DNA of 64,000 bases from Streptomyces sp. H27-H5 (GTDB taxonomy: Bacteria; Actinomycetota; Actinomycetes; Streptomycetales; Streptomycetaceae), in NCBI RefSeq assembly GCF_026627505.1, contig NZ_JAPNLK010000020.1:34570-98569 (forward strand), given 5' to 3'. The notes beneath the pieces are model-generated. The model was given only the letters and a program-made list of their open reading frames with translations, did no database searches and was not told the DNA's origin. Shown here piece after piece: positions 1 through 7,918 of the stretch. The position numbers were made by a program, and so were the translations under genes. Each line of letters begins with the position of its first letter. Position 1 is the stretch's first letter.

Positions 1-538
1 CGCCCTCCAGCGCCGCTCCGTCCGCGCTGTCGGGGCCGACCAGGCCCGCGAGCGCGGCCAGGTGTCCACCCGCCGACTCGCCCCAGGCGGCGATCCGGTC
101 GGCGTCGAGACCGAGGACACCGGCGTACGCGCGGACGTAGCGGATCGCGGCCTTCACGTCGTGCAGCTGCGCCGGGAAGGGGGCTTCGAGGCTGTGCCGG
201 TAGTCGATGGAGACGAGGGCCAGTCCGGCCCCCAGGACCGCACCGTGCAGCAGCGCGGCCGGAACGGTCGGCGGCGGGTAGCGCCGGTCGCCGTCCAACC
301 ATCCGCCGCCGTGGATCCAGACGACCACGGGGAAGGGCCCCTCGCCCGCCGGTACCCGGACGTCCAGCAGTCGGGGCCGGTAGCCGGGGGTGGTGGCGTA
401 GGTGATCCCGTCGTGGTGGCGGACCCCGTGTTCGTCCGTCACCGGGGGCTCGGGGGACCGGTAGGGCGGAGGGGGCCAGGTCGTGTCGGCCGGGTCGAAG
501 GCGACGGGCGCGGAGGCGGCGGGAGGAGATGGCGTCAT
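1..538 (-). CDS. Alpha/beta hydrolase (carboxylesterase/HSL type), cut by the window edge
   Basis: Only the N-terminal ~179 residues lie in the window; the gene runs off the left edge. The protein has the esterase oxyanion-hole motif HGGGW at about residue 75 and the nucleophile elbow GESAGG near residue 160, as in the hormone-sensitive-lipase/carboxylesterase family that hydrolyses small esters. The His and most of the third catalytic region are beyond the edge. There is no signal peptide, so it is probably cytoplasmic. I chose ATG at 538 because GGAAGG lies 6 nt upstream. An inverted repeat lies ~120 bp upstream (655-682) and may be its operator. The exact substrate cannot be told. Confidence 0.85.
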   Translation of the reverse strand, partial: MTPSPPAASAPVAFDPADTTWPPPPYRSPEPPVTDEHGVRHHDGITYATTPGYRPRLLDVRVPAGEGPFPVVVWIHGGGWLDGDRRYPPPTVPAALLHGAVLGAGLALVSIDYRHSLEAPFPAQLHDVKAAIRYVRAYAGVLGLDADRIAAWGESAGGHLAALAGLVGPDSADGAALEG

Positions 539-654
539 TGCGGCCCTTCCTGTGCGGCGCGGCCCGGAGGGCCGGCGGGTTCGGTGCGAGGCCAGGCGTG
601 GTGATGCATGTCCGCAATGCGCGCGGCGGTCACCGGGGCGAGTGGTTCAGTTAC

Positions 655-682
655 ACGTGTCATCACGACTCTAGCGACACGT
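655..682. promoter_or_regulatory. Inverted repeat, candidate operator of the esterase gene
   Basis: ACGTGTC at 655-661 is matched by GACACGT at 676-682 (perfect 7-bp arms, 14-nt spacer). The left arm sits inside the palindrome ACACGTGT at 653-660. The site lies upstream of the minus-strand esterase start. This layout suits a dimeric TetR- or MarR-type repressor, but no such gene is adjacent and the function is inferred. Confidence 0.4.
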
Positions 683-818
683 TTCCGCCGGCCACAAGCC
701 CCACCGGGGTCCCGGTCCCGCGGGCGCCGGTTCGCCCGTCCGGACTCCCTCGCCGGCGGTCACACGCGGAGCGCGGGACCCCGAGGCGCTGCCTACCGAA
801 CCCTCGACGACGGCCAAG

Positions 819-1352
819 GTGGCATCGGCCGACTTCACCGACCACGTGGCCGACGTGGTACGGCGGGCCCACCGGCTCGGTCCGGTGGTGCTCGTCGGTC
901 AGAGCGTGGGCGGACTCACGCTGAACACCGTGGCCAACCGGGCCAACCGGGTCAACTGGCGCTCCGGCGAACCGGAGTTCCTGCGCGTAGTCCGGGAGGG
1001 GATGGCCGCCGACCGCTCGGACGACGAGGTCCGTACCCTGCTCAACATCCTGGAGCCCGACGAGTCGGCGCATGTCGGCGCCGCCGACACCCGGGGCCTG
1101 CCCGGGGCGTGGGGTCGGATCCCGGGCACCTACCTCCGGTTCACCGAGGACCGGACCATCCCGCCGGAGCTTCAGGACCTCATGATCGAGGAGGCGGACG
1201 AGCTGGCCCCGGAGAACCGTTTCCGCGTCCGGTCCCTGGCCGCTCCGCACATCAGCCCCCGCGATCCGGGGGAGCTCGCGGCGGAACTGGAACTGCTGGC
1301 CGGGCTCTGCCACCGAGGCTCCGGCCCCACGCCCGGAGGTATCGAGCCGTGA
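819..1352 (+). pseudogene. Remnant of an alpha/beta hydrolase
   Basis: The reading frame from GTG 819 gives 177 residues that look like the second half of an EstC/SABP2-type alpha/beta hydrolase. A nucleophile elbow GQSVGG is at residues 27-32, and TYLRFTEDR with a following PPELQD is the acid-loop region typical of that family. The usual N-terminal strand with the oxyanion motif HGAW is missing, and about 60 residues between the elbow and EFLRV seem deleted. The frame is open upstream without a credible start or ribosome site. I read it as a decayed gene with N-terminal and internal deletions. A short functional variant is possible but unlikely. Confidence 0.6.
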
Positions 1353-1388
1353 GCCCCGCCCCGGGGCCCCGTCACTCACTCCCGAGGC

Positions 1389-2303
1389 TCACAGCCCGTG
1401 GACGACCTCCACGAACCGTTCCACGCCGCCCGGGGCCATCGTCAGGAACAGGTTGGGCTCGATCAACTCCAGTTCCATCAGGACGGGGGTGCCGTCGTCG
1501 GCCGGCGCGAGGTCCACGCGCGCGTAGGCCAAGGGGCCGGCCGTCCGGGCGGCCACCGCGGCGAGCGCCGCGCCGGCCAGGGCGAGTTCGGCCTCCGAGG
1601 GCGTGTGCCCGGTCAGGTCGGGGTGCGCCACACGGGTGTTGTCGATGCGGCCGGTGTCCGTGAGCACGGGGCCCTTGCGGACCGCGTGACTGAACTCGCC
1701 GCCCAGGAACACCAGCGCCCGTTCCCCCTCCACGATCCGCTCCATGTACGGCTGGACCATCGCCGTCGCCCCGGCCCCGTGCAACATCCGGACGTGGGCC
1801 GAGGCGGCCTCCCGCTGGGCCGGGGTGTACCGGGCCGTGTCACGGGAGCCGGCCGACACCGACGGCTTGACGACGATCTCGCCGTCCGGCGGCAGCGTCA
1901 CGGGATCGCCGGGCGCGACGAACCGCGTCGGGACCGTAGGGATGCCCCGGGCCGAGAGTTCCGCCAGATACACCTTGTCGCTGTTCCAGCGCACCAGCTC
2001 GGCCGGGCTGTGCAGTGCCGTCACCGCGTCCACGCCGTCGACCCAGGCGAGGAACTCGGGCAGCCGCTCGGAGTAGTCCCAGGTCGAGCGGATGACGACG
2101 ACGTCCGGTGTGGCCCAGTCGTACCCCTCCTCGGCCCAGTCGACCGCGACGGCGTCGAGACCCCTCTCGCGCAACGCGGCCACCAGGACGGGCAGTTCCG
2201 CGTCCTCGGCGGCGCCGAAGCCGTCCGTGGCCAACACGATCCGTCGCGTCGCCGACTCGTCCGCATCCGCATCCGCATCCGTACCCACACCCGCACGCCT
2301 CAC
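1389..2303 (-). CDS. ATP-grasp domain protein (first of three)
   Basis: A 304-residue protein with an ATP-grasp fold (carboxylate-amine/thiol ligase superfamily). Visible landmarks are an N-terminal Rossmann-like strand (RIVLATD), IRSTWDY, the lysine strand EIVVKPSVSAGS, the partner strand MVQPYMERI, and the metal-binding end VLMELELIEPNLF. Such proteins join a carboxylate to an amine with ATP; substrate unknown. GTG 2303 is preferred because GGAAGG lies 7 nt upstream; GTG 2330 would add nine residues. The N-terminus contains a hexanucleotide repeat encoding Asp-Ala repeats (about 2265-2285). It is convergent with the hydrolase remnant. It is not a close sequence match to the two ATP-grasp proteins at 3407-5160. 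Confidence 0.8.
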   Translation of the reverse strand: MRRAGVGTDADADADESATRRIVLATDGFGAAEDAELPVLVAALRERGLDAVAVDWAEEGYDWATPDVVVIRSTWDYSERLPEFLAWVDGVDAVTALHSPAELVRWNSDKVYLAELSARGIPTVPTRFVAPGDPVTLPPDGEIVVKPSVSAGSRDTARYTPAQREAASAHVRMLHGAGATAMVQPYMERIVEGERALVFLGGEFSHAVRKGPVLTDTGRIDNTRVAHPDLTGHTPSEAELALAGAALAAVAARTAGPLAYARVDLAPADDGTPVLMELELIEPNLFLTMAPGGVERFVEVVHGL

Positions 2304-2464
2304 GCGGCACCCTTCCCCGACCTCGACCACACCCGGGGGAGTCCCGGAGCTGCCGCGAATCTACGCCCGCTGTTCGGGGGGCGTCGAGGCGAGACGGCCG
2401 CCCGTACCCGCGTCCACCCCAACTCCACCTGCCGTCATAGGCGAGAGGGCGGTCGGGAGACGAG

Positions 2465-2542
2465 ACCCCGGCCCCGCCTGCACGGAACCCAGTCCCCGTC
2501 CCCGCGGAACCCCGGCCCCGCCTGCACGGAACCCAGTCCCCG
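2465..2542. repeat. Two 34-bp direct repeats, 44-bp period
   Basis: The same 34 bases occur at 2465-2498 and 2509-2542 (start ACCCCGGCCCCG, end CAGTCCCCG), separated by 10 bp, in the gap between the first ATP-grasp gene and the GPP34 gene. I see no gene in this 290-bp gap. The repeat is imperfectly related to the surrounding C-rich sequence and is probably a local duplication. Confidence 0.8.
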
Positions 2543-2597
2543 CCCCGACGAGACCCCGGGGACCGACCCGCCCCGGCGGAACCTCCGACGGCGACCC

Positions 2598-3257
2598 TCA
2601 GGTGACCGTCGCGATGGTGACGACCGTGACCGCGGCCATCGCGGCCTGCATGTCGCGGATGGCCTTGCGGACCTGCTCGGTGGCCCACTGCCCGTCGGCC
2701 ACCTCCGCCAGGCGTGCGGCGGTCTCCTTGCGGGGCGCGTCGGGGAAGACCAGGCGCCCCAGCTTCGCGGAATGGATCAGCGCGATCAGCCCCGCCGTCC
2801 GCTCGTCCGGTTCCGCGCCGGCCAGGACGACCGCGTCGAGCCGGTCCCGCAGTTCCCGTTCCACCGAGCCGTCGGCCTCGGGGTGGCGACGGGTCGGGAA
2901 CACGCCCAGCACCTTGTGCCGGGTCTCCAGGACCACACCGCGATCGCGCAGGCTTTCCAGGGTGGCTCCGACCGCCTTGGCGTGGTCCTTGGTCAGCCAG
3001 TCCGTCACCCGGCGTCTGCTCTTGCCGCGCATCCACGTTTCGAGCAGCTGGAGGCGGGTGTCGAGCAGCGGCTGCCCGGTGGCGGTCGTGTCGGTCAGCT
3101 CCAGGTCCTTGCCCGTCACCGACACCCGCCCTGCCATGACCAGTTCGAGCAGGATCCCGCCCGCGACCGCCCACCCGGCGGCCTCTCGCTGCTTCGCCGC
3201 CCCGGACTCGTCGTCCAGAGAGAGCAGCATGATCTCCTCGGCCAGTGTGATCGTCAT
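2598..3257 (-). CDS. GPP34 (GOLPH3-like) family protein
   Basis: A 219-residue protein with the GPP34/GOLPH3 domain over its whole length. The start TLAEEIMLLSLDDESG is typical, followed by alternating helices such as AGGILLELVMAGRV, TLESLRDRGVVLE and RTAGLIALIHSAKLGRLVF. In eukaryotes this fold binds phosphatidylinositol-4-phosphate on Golgi membranes. Streptomyces encode many paralogues of unknown role, presumably peripheral membrane or lipid binding. ATG 3257 begins the conserved domain directly. It lies between ATP-grasp genes on the same strand, but 150-bp and 290-bp gaps argue against tight coupling. Confidence 0.9.
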   Translation of the reverse strand: MTITLAEEIMLLSLDDESGAAKQREAAGWAVAGGILLELVMAGRVSVTGKDLELTDTTATGQPLLDTRLQLLETWMRGKSRRRVTDWLTKDHAKAVGATLESLRDRGVVLETRHKVLGVFPTRRHPEADGSVERELRDRLDAVVLAGAEPDERTAGLIALIHSAKLGRLVFPDAPRKETAARLAEVADGQWATEQVRKAIRDMQAAMAAVTVVTIATVT

Positions 3258-3406
3258 GTCCCGTCCCCCCGATGATCCGTCGTCAGATGTTCAGACGTCC
3301 GGCCGGCGCGGAGAGTTTCCGGCCGGGACACGGCGCCGTCCCCCGTCCGGCCCCGCGCACGGCGTTCCCGCGGGCCCCGCGTGCGAGGCCCCCGCAGCGC
3401 GGTGCG

Positions 3407-4225
3407 TCAGCCGTTCCCGCGGGCCCTGCGCACGGCCAGGGCGGCGAGTGCCTCGGGAGCCCCCGCCTGGCCGCGGATGCCGGGGAAGGCGTTGACGTCC
3501 ACGATCAGCGGGGCGCCCTCGCCGGTGTCGATGACGTCCACCCCGTACACGTCCAGGCCGAAGACCTCGCCGACCCGCAGGGTCAGCTCCGCCAACTCCG
3601 GAAGCGGTTCGTCCGGTGCGTGCCCCGCGGCGCTTTCCTCGTCCGCGAGTTCGGAGCGGCGCAGCGCCGTGAAGACCCGGTTGCCGATGGCCCACAGTTT
3701 GTGGTCCCAGCCGTTGTTGGGGGCGAACGCCTGGACCACGACCGGCTCCTGGCCCCAGCCGCCGGCCAGCTTCCGCAGCCGCGCCGCGTCGTCGACCCGC
3801 GCCACCAGGTCGCCCTTGCGGCTTCGCCGGCTCTTGACCACCACCGGCCAGGGCATGCCGGGCAGTCCCGGTCCGGTGGAGTGCAGGGCCAGCTGACCCA
3901 GCGAGCCGAAGGTCCGCGTGGTGGCGAAGGGCAGCCCGGCGCGTCGGGCCAGCTCCGCCATCTCCGTGCGGTCCTGGCAGCGTTCCGTGGCATCGGCCGA
4001 GTTCACCACCCGGGCGCCCTGCCGCTCCAGTTCGCGCGCCAGTTCCAGCGCCCTCGGGGTCCGCGCCTTCAACAGGTACACGTCGGCCCGGTCGGCGGCC
4101 GCGCAGGCCGCCGCCCCGGGATCCGCCGGGTCCAGTACGCGGACCTCGTGGTCGCCGCCCAGCAGCTCCGCCGCCGTCGCCAGCAGCGGGTGCCCCGGGT
4201 CCGGTGTGATCAGACCGATCCTCAT
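3407..4225 (-). CDS. RimK-like ATP-grasp ligase (second of three)
   Basis: A 272-residue ATP-grasp protein with RimK/LysX-type layout: N-terminal MRIGLITPDPGHPLL, central PVVVKSRRSRKGD (nucleotide-binding lysine strand), VVVQAFAPNNGWDHKLWAIG, and a C-terminal metal site LIVDVNAFPGIRG. Members catalyse ATP-dependent amide or peptide bond formation, for example adding amino acids to a protein tail or carrier. Its ATG overlaps the stop of the upstream gene (4222-5160) by 4 bp, so the two are translationally coupled and probably work on one pathway. No peptide precursor, methyltransferase or carrier protein is visible beside it. Confidence 0.85.
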   Translation of the reverse strand: MRIGLITPDPGHPLLATAAELLGGDHEVRVLDPADPGAAACAAADRADVYLLKARTPRALELARELERQGARVVNSADATERCQDRTEMAELARRAGLPFATTRTFGSLGQLALHSTGPGLPGMPWPVVVKSRRSRKGDLVARVDDAARLRKLAGGWGQEPVVVQAFAPNNGWDHKLWAIGNRVFTALRRSELADEESAAGHAPDEPLPELAELTLRVGEVFGLDVYGVDVIDTGEGAPLIVDVNAFPGIRGQAGAPEALAALAVRRARGNG

Positions 4226-5160
4226 ACGCCTTCTCCCGCTCGCGCCGAGGCCTGTGCCCCGATGGTCGCCGTCAGCGGCGCCGGTGCCGCGTACGGTCGC
4301 TGCTGCGGCCAGGAGGGTCCGGGTCCGGCGGGCTCCTCCACCCGGACACCGCCCACCCGCGCCAGGTCGAGCACCGCCCGCGCCACCCGGGCCGCCGCCT
4401 CCGGGACCTGACGGAAACTGGGGAAGTCGTTCACGTCGACCACCACCGGCCCCTCGGGACCCAGCAGTACGTCCAGCCCGTACAGATCCAGTCCGTAGAC
4501 CGCGCCGACCTGCGCGGCGATGGCCGCGACCTCGGCCGACAGCGGCACCTGACGTTCGTGTACCGCACGGTCCGGGTGGAGGGGCGAGCAGCGTTCGGTG
4601 GCGAACATCTCCCCGCCGACGCAGTACACCTTGACGTCCGTACCCGAATTCGGCACGTACGGCTGGGCGATGAGCATGCCCTCGCCCGCCAGCTCGGGGA
4701 GCAGGGCCGCGAGCCCGTCCGGGGCGGACAGCAGGTGCACCGACCGTCCGGAACTCCCGTCGGCCGGTTTGACGACCAGGGGGTACTCCGAGGTCGGGAT
4801 CTCCGCCAGCAGTTCGGGCCGTGCCACGGCGTACGTCGGGGGCAACGGAAGTCCCCGTACCCGCCCGATGGCCGCGGCGAGCGCCTTGTCCCGCACGCCC
4901 CGGATGGACCGGGCGTCGTTGACCGTCGTCATCCCCGCCGCCGCCGCGGCTTCGAGCAGGGTCAGCCCGGGGCCGCCGGACACGGTCTTGAGCACCCAGG
5001 CGTCATGGGCGCCCGCTTCCACCAGGTCCGTCATGCGCAGCAGCGAGCCGCCCGGCCGCAGGACGTCCACGTGGTGCCCCCAAGCCGTCAGTTGCCGGAT
5101 CACCTCGTTCGGCATGCCGTCGTGGCGGTAGTGCTCCTCCACCAGGAAGCAGAGCCTCAT
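4222..5160 (-). CDS. RimK-like ATP-grasp ligase (third, upstream partner)
   Basis: A 312-residue ATP-grasp protein. It shows MRLCFLVEEHYRHDG at the N-terminus, the lysine strand YPLVVKPADGSSGRSV, LIAQPYVPNSGTDVKVYCV and the metal-binding VVVDVNDFPSFRQV. It is the first gene of a two-gene operon with the next ATP-grasp gene (ATGA overlap 4222-4225). I chose ATG 5160, preceded by GGGGAAGG, over an in-frame upstream ATG at 5232 that adds 24 residues without family similarity. The C-terminal ~40 residues are Pro/Ala-rich. A perfect 12-bp palindrome lies ~52 bp upstream. Substrates are unknown; two coupled ligases suggest sequential or heteromeric action. Confidence 0.85.
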   Translation of the reverse strand: MRLCFLVEEHYRHDGMPNEVIRQLTAWGHHVDVLRPGGSLLRMTDLVEAGAHDAWVLKTVSGGPGLTLLEAAAAAGMTTVNDARSIRGVRDKALAAAIGRVRGLPLPPTYAVARPELLAEIPTSEYPLVVKPADGSSGRSVHLLSAPDGLAALLPELAGEGMLIAQPYVPNSGTDVKVYCVGGEMFATERCSPLHPDRAVHERQVPLSAEVAAIAAQVGAVYGLDLYGLDVLLGPEGPVVVDVNDFPSFRQVPEAAARVARAVLDLARVGGVRVEEPAGPGPSWPQQRPYAAPAPLTATIGAQASARAGEGV

Positions 5161-5211
5161 GGACCTTCCCCATATTCCCCGGACGTCCGCCGCCGATCCC
5201 GCCCGGCGAGT

Positions 5212-5223
5212 TGTGACGTCACA
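5212..5223. promoter_or_regulatory. Perfect palindrome TGTGACGTCACA, candidate operator
   Basis: The 12-bp sequence TGTGACGTCACA is a perfect palindrome located 52-63 bp upstream of the ATP-grasp operon start (5160). Its half site TGTGA is also the half site of Crp-type regulators, but the spacing is compact, so identity of the binder is unknown. Confidence 0.45.
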
Positions 5224-5475
5224 GGATGCCATGGTCGCAATGTGATGATCGTCCCGCAGGGTGCCATTCTTCGGATCCGATGCGGGAACGAGTCGTCACG
5301 GTGCGCAGGCGCGCGGTCCACTGACGGTACGGGAGGGTCCGGCGCCGTGGCAGGAGAAGGGGAGCGGCGGCGCATCGCCGGGGGCGGTGCGGGGGCGTGG
5401 CGCCCGGGGGCTCGTTGCCCGAGGGGACGAATCGTGACCGAGAACAATCAGGGCGAAATCGCAACACAGGCGGAT

Positions 5476-5501
5476 CTATCGCCTGTTACGCAGGGTGATA
5501 G
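5476..5501. promoter_or_regulatory. Imperfect inverted repeat upstream of the conservon
   Basis: CTATCGCCTG at 5476-5485 faces CAGGGTGATAG at 5491-5501 around a 5-nt centre, about 105 bp before the cvnA start. It lies in an AT-richer stretch. It could be an operator or a leader hairpin; I infer only that it is a candidate regulatory site. Confidence 0.3.
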
Positions 5502-5604
5502 TGGTCAAGGGCTATCCAAAGTGATCAACAGTTCTCCTATAGTTACGCCTAGTTGCCACAGGAACCCTCTCTTCCATTTTCGCCCCGGTTTGAGGCTTTG
5601 ATTG

Positions 5605-7170
5605 ATGACGGCGTCGCCTTCCCCCCTGCGCCCCTCCCTGCTCGCCCTCCTCGTCACCGTGGCGGCGTCGGGAACGCTCTGCACGGCGGCGGTGGCCGCG
5701 GCCCCCACCACCGTCCAGGTCCCCCTCGCCTGGTTCTCCGTCACCGGCGTGCTCCTGCTGGCGGTTTCGGCGTTCGCGGTGACCTGGTCCAGCCACACCG
5801 CGCGACTCCTGCGCGCCCGGCTCTCCGGGCTCAACGCCGAAGTCCTCGCCCGTGACGGCCACATCGCCCGGCTGACCGCCGACGCGAACCGCGACGCCGC
5901 CGCCCACACCGCCGAACGCGGCCGCGTCAACCGGGCCCACGCCGCGGAGTTGGAACGGCTGACGAGCGCGCACTCGGCCGAACTCGACAACGTCACCGCC
6001 GCCCAACTCGTCTCCCGCGAGAAGCTCGGCGCCGAGCTTCGGCGCGCCGAGTCCGGACGGGCCGCGGCCATGGCCGCGGCCGCCAACGCCGCCGGCCGCA
6101 TGCAGGCCCTCGCCACCGGCATGCTGGCCGACCTGCGGGACATGGAGCACCGGCACGCCGACGAGGACGTCCTCGGCGACCTCCTCCACCTCGACCACCG
6201 CACGGCGCAGGCCGGTCGCCTCGCCGACTCGATCGCCGTCCTCACCGGAGCGCGCTCCGGACGCCGCTGGGCGAAGCCGATCGTCATGGAGTCGATCCTG
6301 CGCGGCGCCATGGGCCGGATCGGCGGCTACCAACGGGTCCGCCTGCACTCCACCAGCGACGCGGCCATCGCCGGACACGCCGCCGAGGGCGTCATGCACG
6401 CCCTCGCCGAACTCCTCGACAACGCCGCGAACTTCTCGCCGCCCACCGCCGAGGTCCACGTGTACGTGGAAGAGGTCCCCTCCGGGATCATCATCACCGT
6501 CGAGGACAGCGGTCTCGTCATGAGCGAGGTGCAGCTGCGCCGCGCCGAACAGGCCGTGACCGCCGAGTCGCTGGACCTGGCCGGGCTCTCCGGAACCCGC
6601 CTCGGCCTCGCCGTCGTCGGGCGCCTCGCCCGCAAGCACGGCCTGACGGTGTCCTTCCGGCCCTCCGCACGCGGCGGCACCGGCGCCCTGATGATGCTCC
6701 CCCAGGACCTGATCAGCAGCACCCGGAACGAGACCGCGCCCGCCACACCGGCCGCGACCACGACGTCCACCACCGAACCCGACGCGCACGACCGGCCCCC
6801 GGCCGACGCCGAAGCCACCGGGCCCACGGACGTCGGGCGCGCGAAGGACCGTACGGACGGAGACAGCGTCACCCCGGTCGCCGCGCGCACCGCCGATCCG
6901 CACGACGCCGCGCACGACCCCGCGCCCGCCGGGGAGTCCCCGAGCCCCGGTGACACCGCACTGCCCCGACGGCGACGCGGCAGGACGCTCGCCGCGGCCC
7001 ACCCCGAAGGGCCCGACCCCGCGGCCCCTCCGGCCCCCGCCAAGGCGGCGCCCACCGGTGCCTCCCGGTCGGCCGCCCGCTTCGGCAGCTTCCGACAGGC
7101 CGTACGCGGCGCGTCGGCGGCGCCGTCGACCGCAGAGAACCCCCCGCACCCGGAAGGCAACACGGAATGA
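5605..7170 (+). CDS. cvnA: Conservon CvnA: membrane sensor with histidine-kinase-like ATPase domain
   Basis: A 521-residue protein starting at ATG 5605 (TGAGG ~9 nt upstream). Two hydrophobic segments (about residues 6-30 and 38-60) form an N-terminal membrane hairpin, followed by a charged coiled-coil to ~150. A kinase-like core follows: LLHLDHRTAQAGR (His-box-like), N-box ELLDNAANFSPP, VEDSGLVMS and GTRLGLAVVGRLARKHG. The C-terminal ~150 residues are Pro/Ala/Thr-rich and probably disordered. In S. coelicolor, conservon CvnA proteins act with CvnB-D in a membrane complex likened to a G-protein receptor system. It overlaps cvnB by 4 bp. Confidence 0.92.
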   Translation: MTASPSPLRPSLLALLVTVAASGTLCTAAVAAAPTTVQVPLAWFSVTGVLLLAVSAFAVTWSSHTARLLRARLSGLNAEVLARDGHIARLTADANRDAAAHTAERGRVNRAHAAELERLTSAHSAELDNVTAAQLVSREKLGAELRRAESGRAAAMAAAANAAGRMQALATGMLADLRDMEHRHADEDVLGDLLHLDHRTAQAGRLADSIAVLTGARSGRRWAKPIVMESILRGAMGRIGGYQRVRLHSTSDAAIAGHAAEGVMHALAELLDNAANFSPPTAEVHVYVEEVPSGIIITVEDSGLVMSEVQLRRAEQAVTAESLDLAGLSGTRLGLAVVGRLARKHGLTVSFRPSARGGTGALMMLPQDLISSTRNETAPATPAATTTSTTEPDAHDRPPADAEATGPTDVGRAKDRTDGDSVTPVAARTADPHDAAHDPAPAGESPSPGDTALPRRRRGRTLAAAHPEGPDPAAPPAPAKAAPTGASRSAARFGSFRQAVRGASAAPSTAENPPHPEGNTE

Positions 7171-7568
7171 CCGGCTCCACCACCGACGAGACGCTCAACT
7201 GGCTCCTGGAAGGTCTCCTGGAACGCACTCCGGGCGCCCGACACGCGCTCGTGCTCTCCCGCGACGGCCTGAAGCTGTGCCGCACCCCCGAGCTGTCCGT
7301 CGACCAGGCCGACCAGCTCGCCGCGATCTCCGCCGGCATCCAGAGCCTCTCGCACGGCGCGTCCATCGAGTTCGGCGACGGCACCGGCGGCGTCCGGTCC
7401 GCCATGACCGAGTTCTACGGCGGCATCCTCTTCATCGTCGAGGCCGGCGAGGGCGCCCACCTCGCGCTCGTCGCCGCCGAGGACGCGGATGCCGGACTCG
7501 TCGGTCACAACATGTCCGAGCTGGTGGAGCAGTTGAGCGAACATCTGATCGCCAGGCCCCGGGGATGA
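7167..7568 (+). CDS. cvnB: Conservon CvnB: Roadblock/LC7 domain protein
   Basis: A 133-residue Roadblock/LC7 protein (TDETLNWLLEGLLERTPGARHALVLSRDGLKL is the first half of the fold). These small cytoplasmic proteins bind and regulate partner GTPases, as MglB does for MglA. ATG 7167 overlaps the cvnA stop (ATGA), and its own stop overlaps the cvnC start in the same way, so the genes are translationally coupled. It most likely bridges the CvnA sensor and the CvnD GTPase-like protein. Confidence 0.95.
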   Translation: MTGSTTDETLNWLLEGLLERTPGARHALVLSRDGLKLCRTPELSVDQADQLAAISAGIQSLSHGASIEFGDGTGGVRSAMTEFYGGILFIVEAGEGAHLALVAAEDADAGLVGHNMSELVEQLSEHLIARPRG

Positions 7569-7918
7569 GCCGCGGCAGGCCGGGCCGGGACGACTCCCCG
7601 GACCGGCTCTACACCCTCACCGGTGGCCGCAGCCGCTCCGGTTCGGACGCCTTCGACCTGGTGACCCTGATCGTCGCCGAATGCGACCCGGTGCCCGGCA
7701 TGCAGTCGGAGCACGTGGCCATCCTGAGGATGTGCCCGTACCCGACGGCCGTCGTGGAGATCGCCGCCGAGCTGGGCCTTCCGGTGTCCATCGTCCGGAT
7801 CCTGCTCGCCGACCTGCTGGGCACCGGGCGGATCAGCGCCCGGCACCCCCGGTCGACGTACCGCCTTCCCGACCTCGACATCCTGGAGCAGGTGCTCGTT
7901 GGACTCCGCAATCTCTGA
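7565..7918 (+). CDS. cvnC: Conservon CvnC: DUF742 protein
   Basis: A 117-residue DUF742 protein. After a basic N-terminus it shows RLYTLTGGRSRSGSDAFDL, the conserved PGMQSEHVAIL segment and a winged-helix-like half (SVAEIAAELGLP-type, here TAVVEIAAELGLP, then VRILLADLLGTGRI). The stop overlaps the cvnD TTG start by 20 bp. DUF742 proteins occur almost only in actinobacterial conservons, between the Roadblock protein and the GTPase-like protein; biochemical role not established. Confidence 0.93.
   Translation: MSRGRPGRDDSPDRLYTLTGGRSRSGSDAFDLVTLIVAECDPVPGMQSEHVAILRMCPYPTAVVEIAAELGLPVSIVRILLADLLGTGRISARHPRSTYRLPDLDILEQVLVGLRNL

Larger units (their letters stand above)
5161..5604. other. 444-bp divergent intergenic region
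   Basis: No convincing gene lies between the divergent ATP-grasp operon and the conservon. The ATP-grasp side holds the palindrome at 5212-5223. The conservon side, about 5440-5600, is clearly more AT-rich than its surroundings and holds an imperfect inverted repeat at 5476-5501, so it probably contains the conservon promoter. I could not assign -35/-10 boxes with confidence. Confidence 0.5.

Noticed and set aside
1398..3275. Long plus-strand frame opposite the ATP-grasp and GPP34 genes
   Set aside because: Antisense to two clear protein families with their own ribosome sites; long antisense frames are expected at this GC content.
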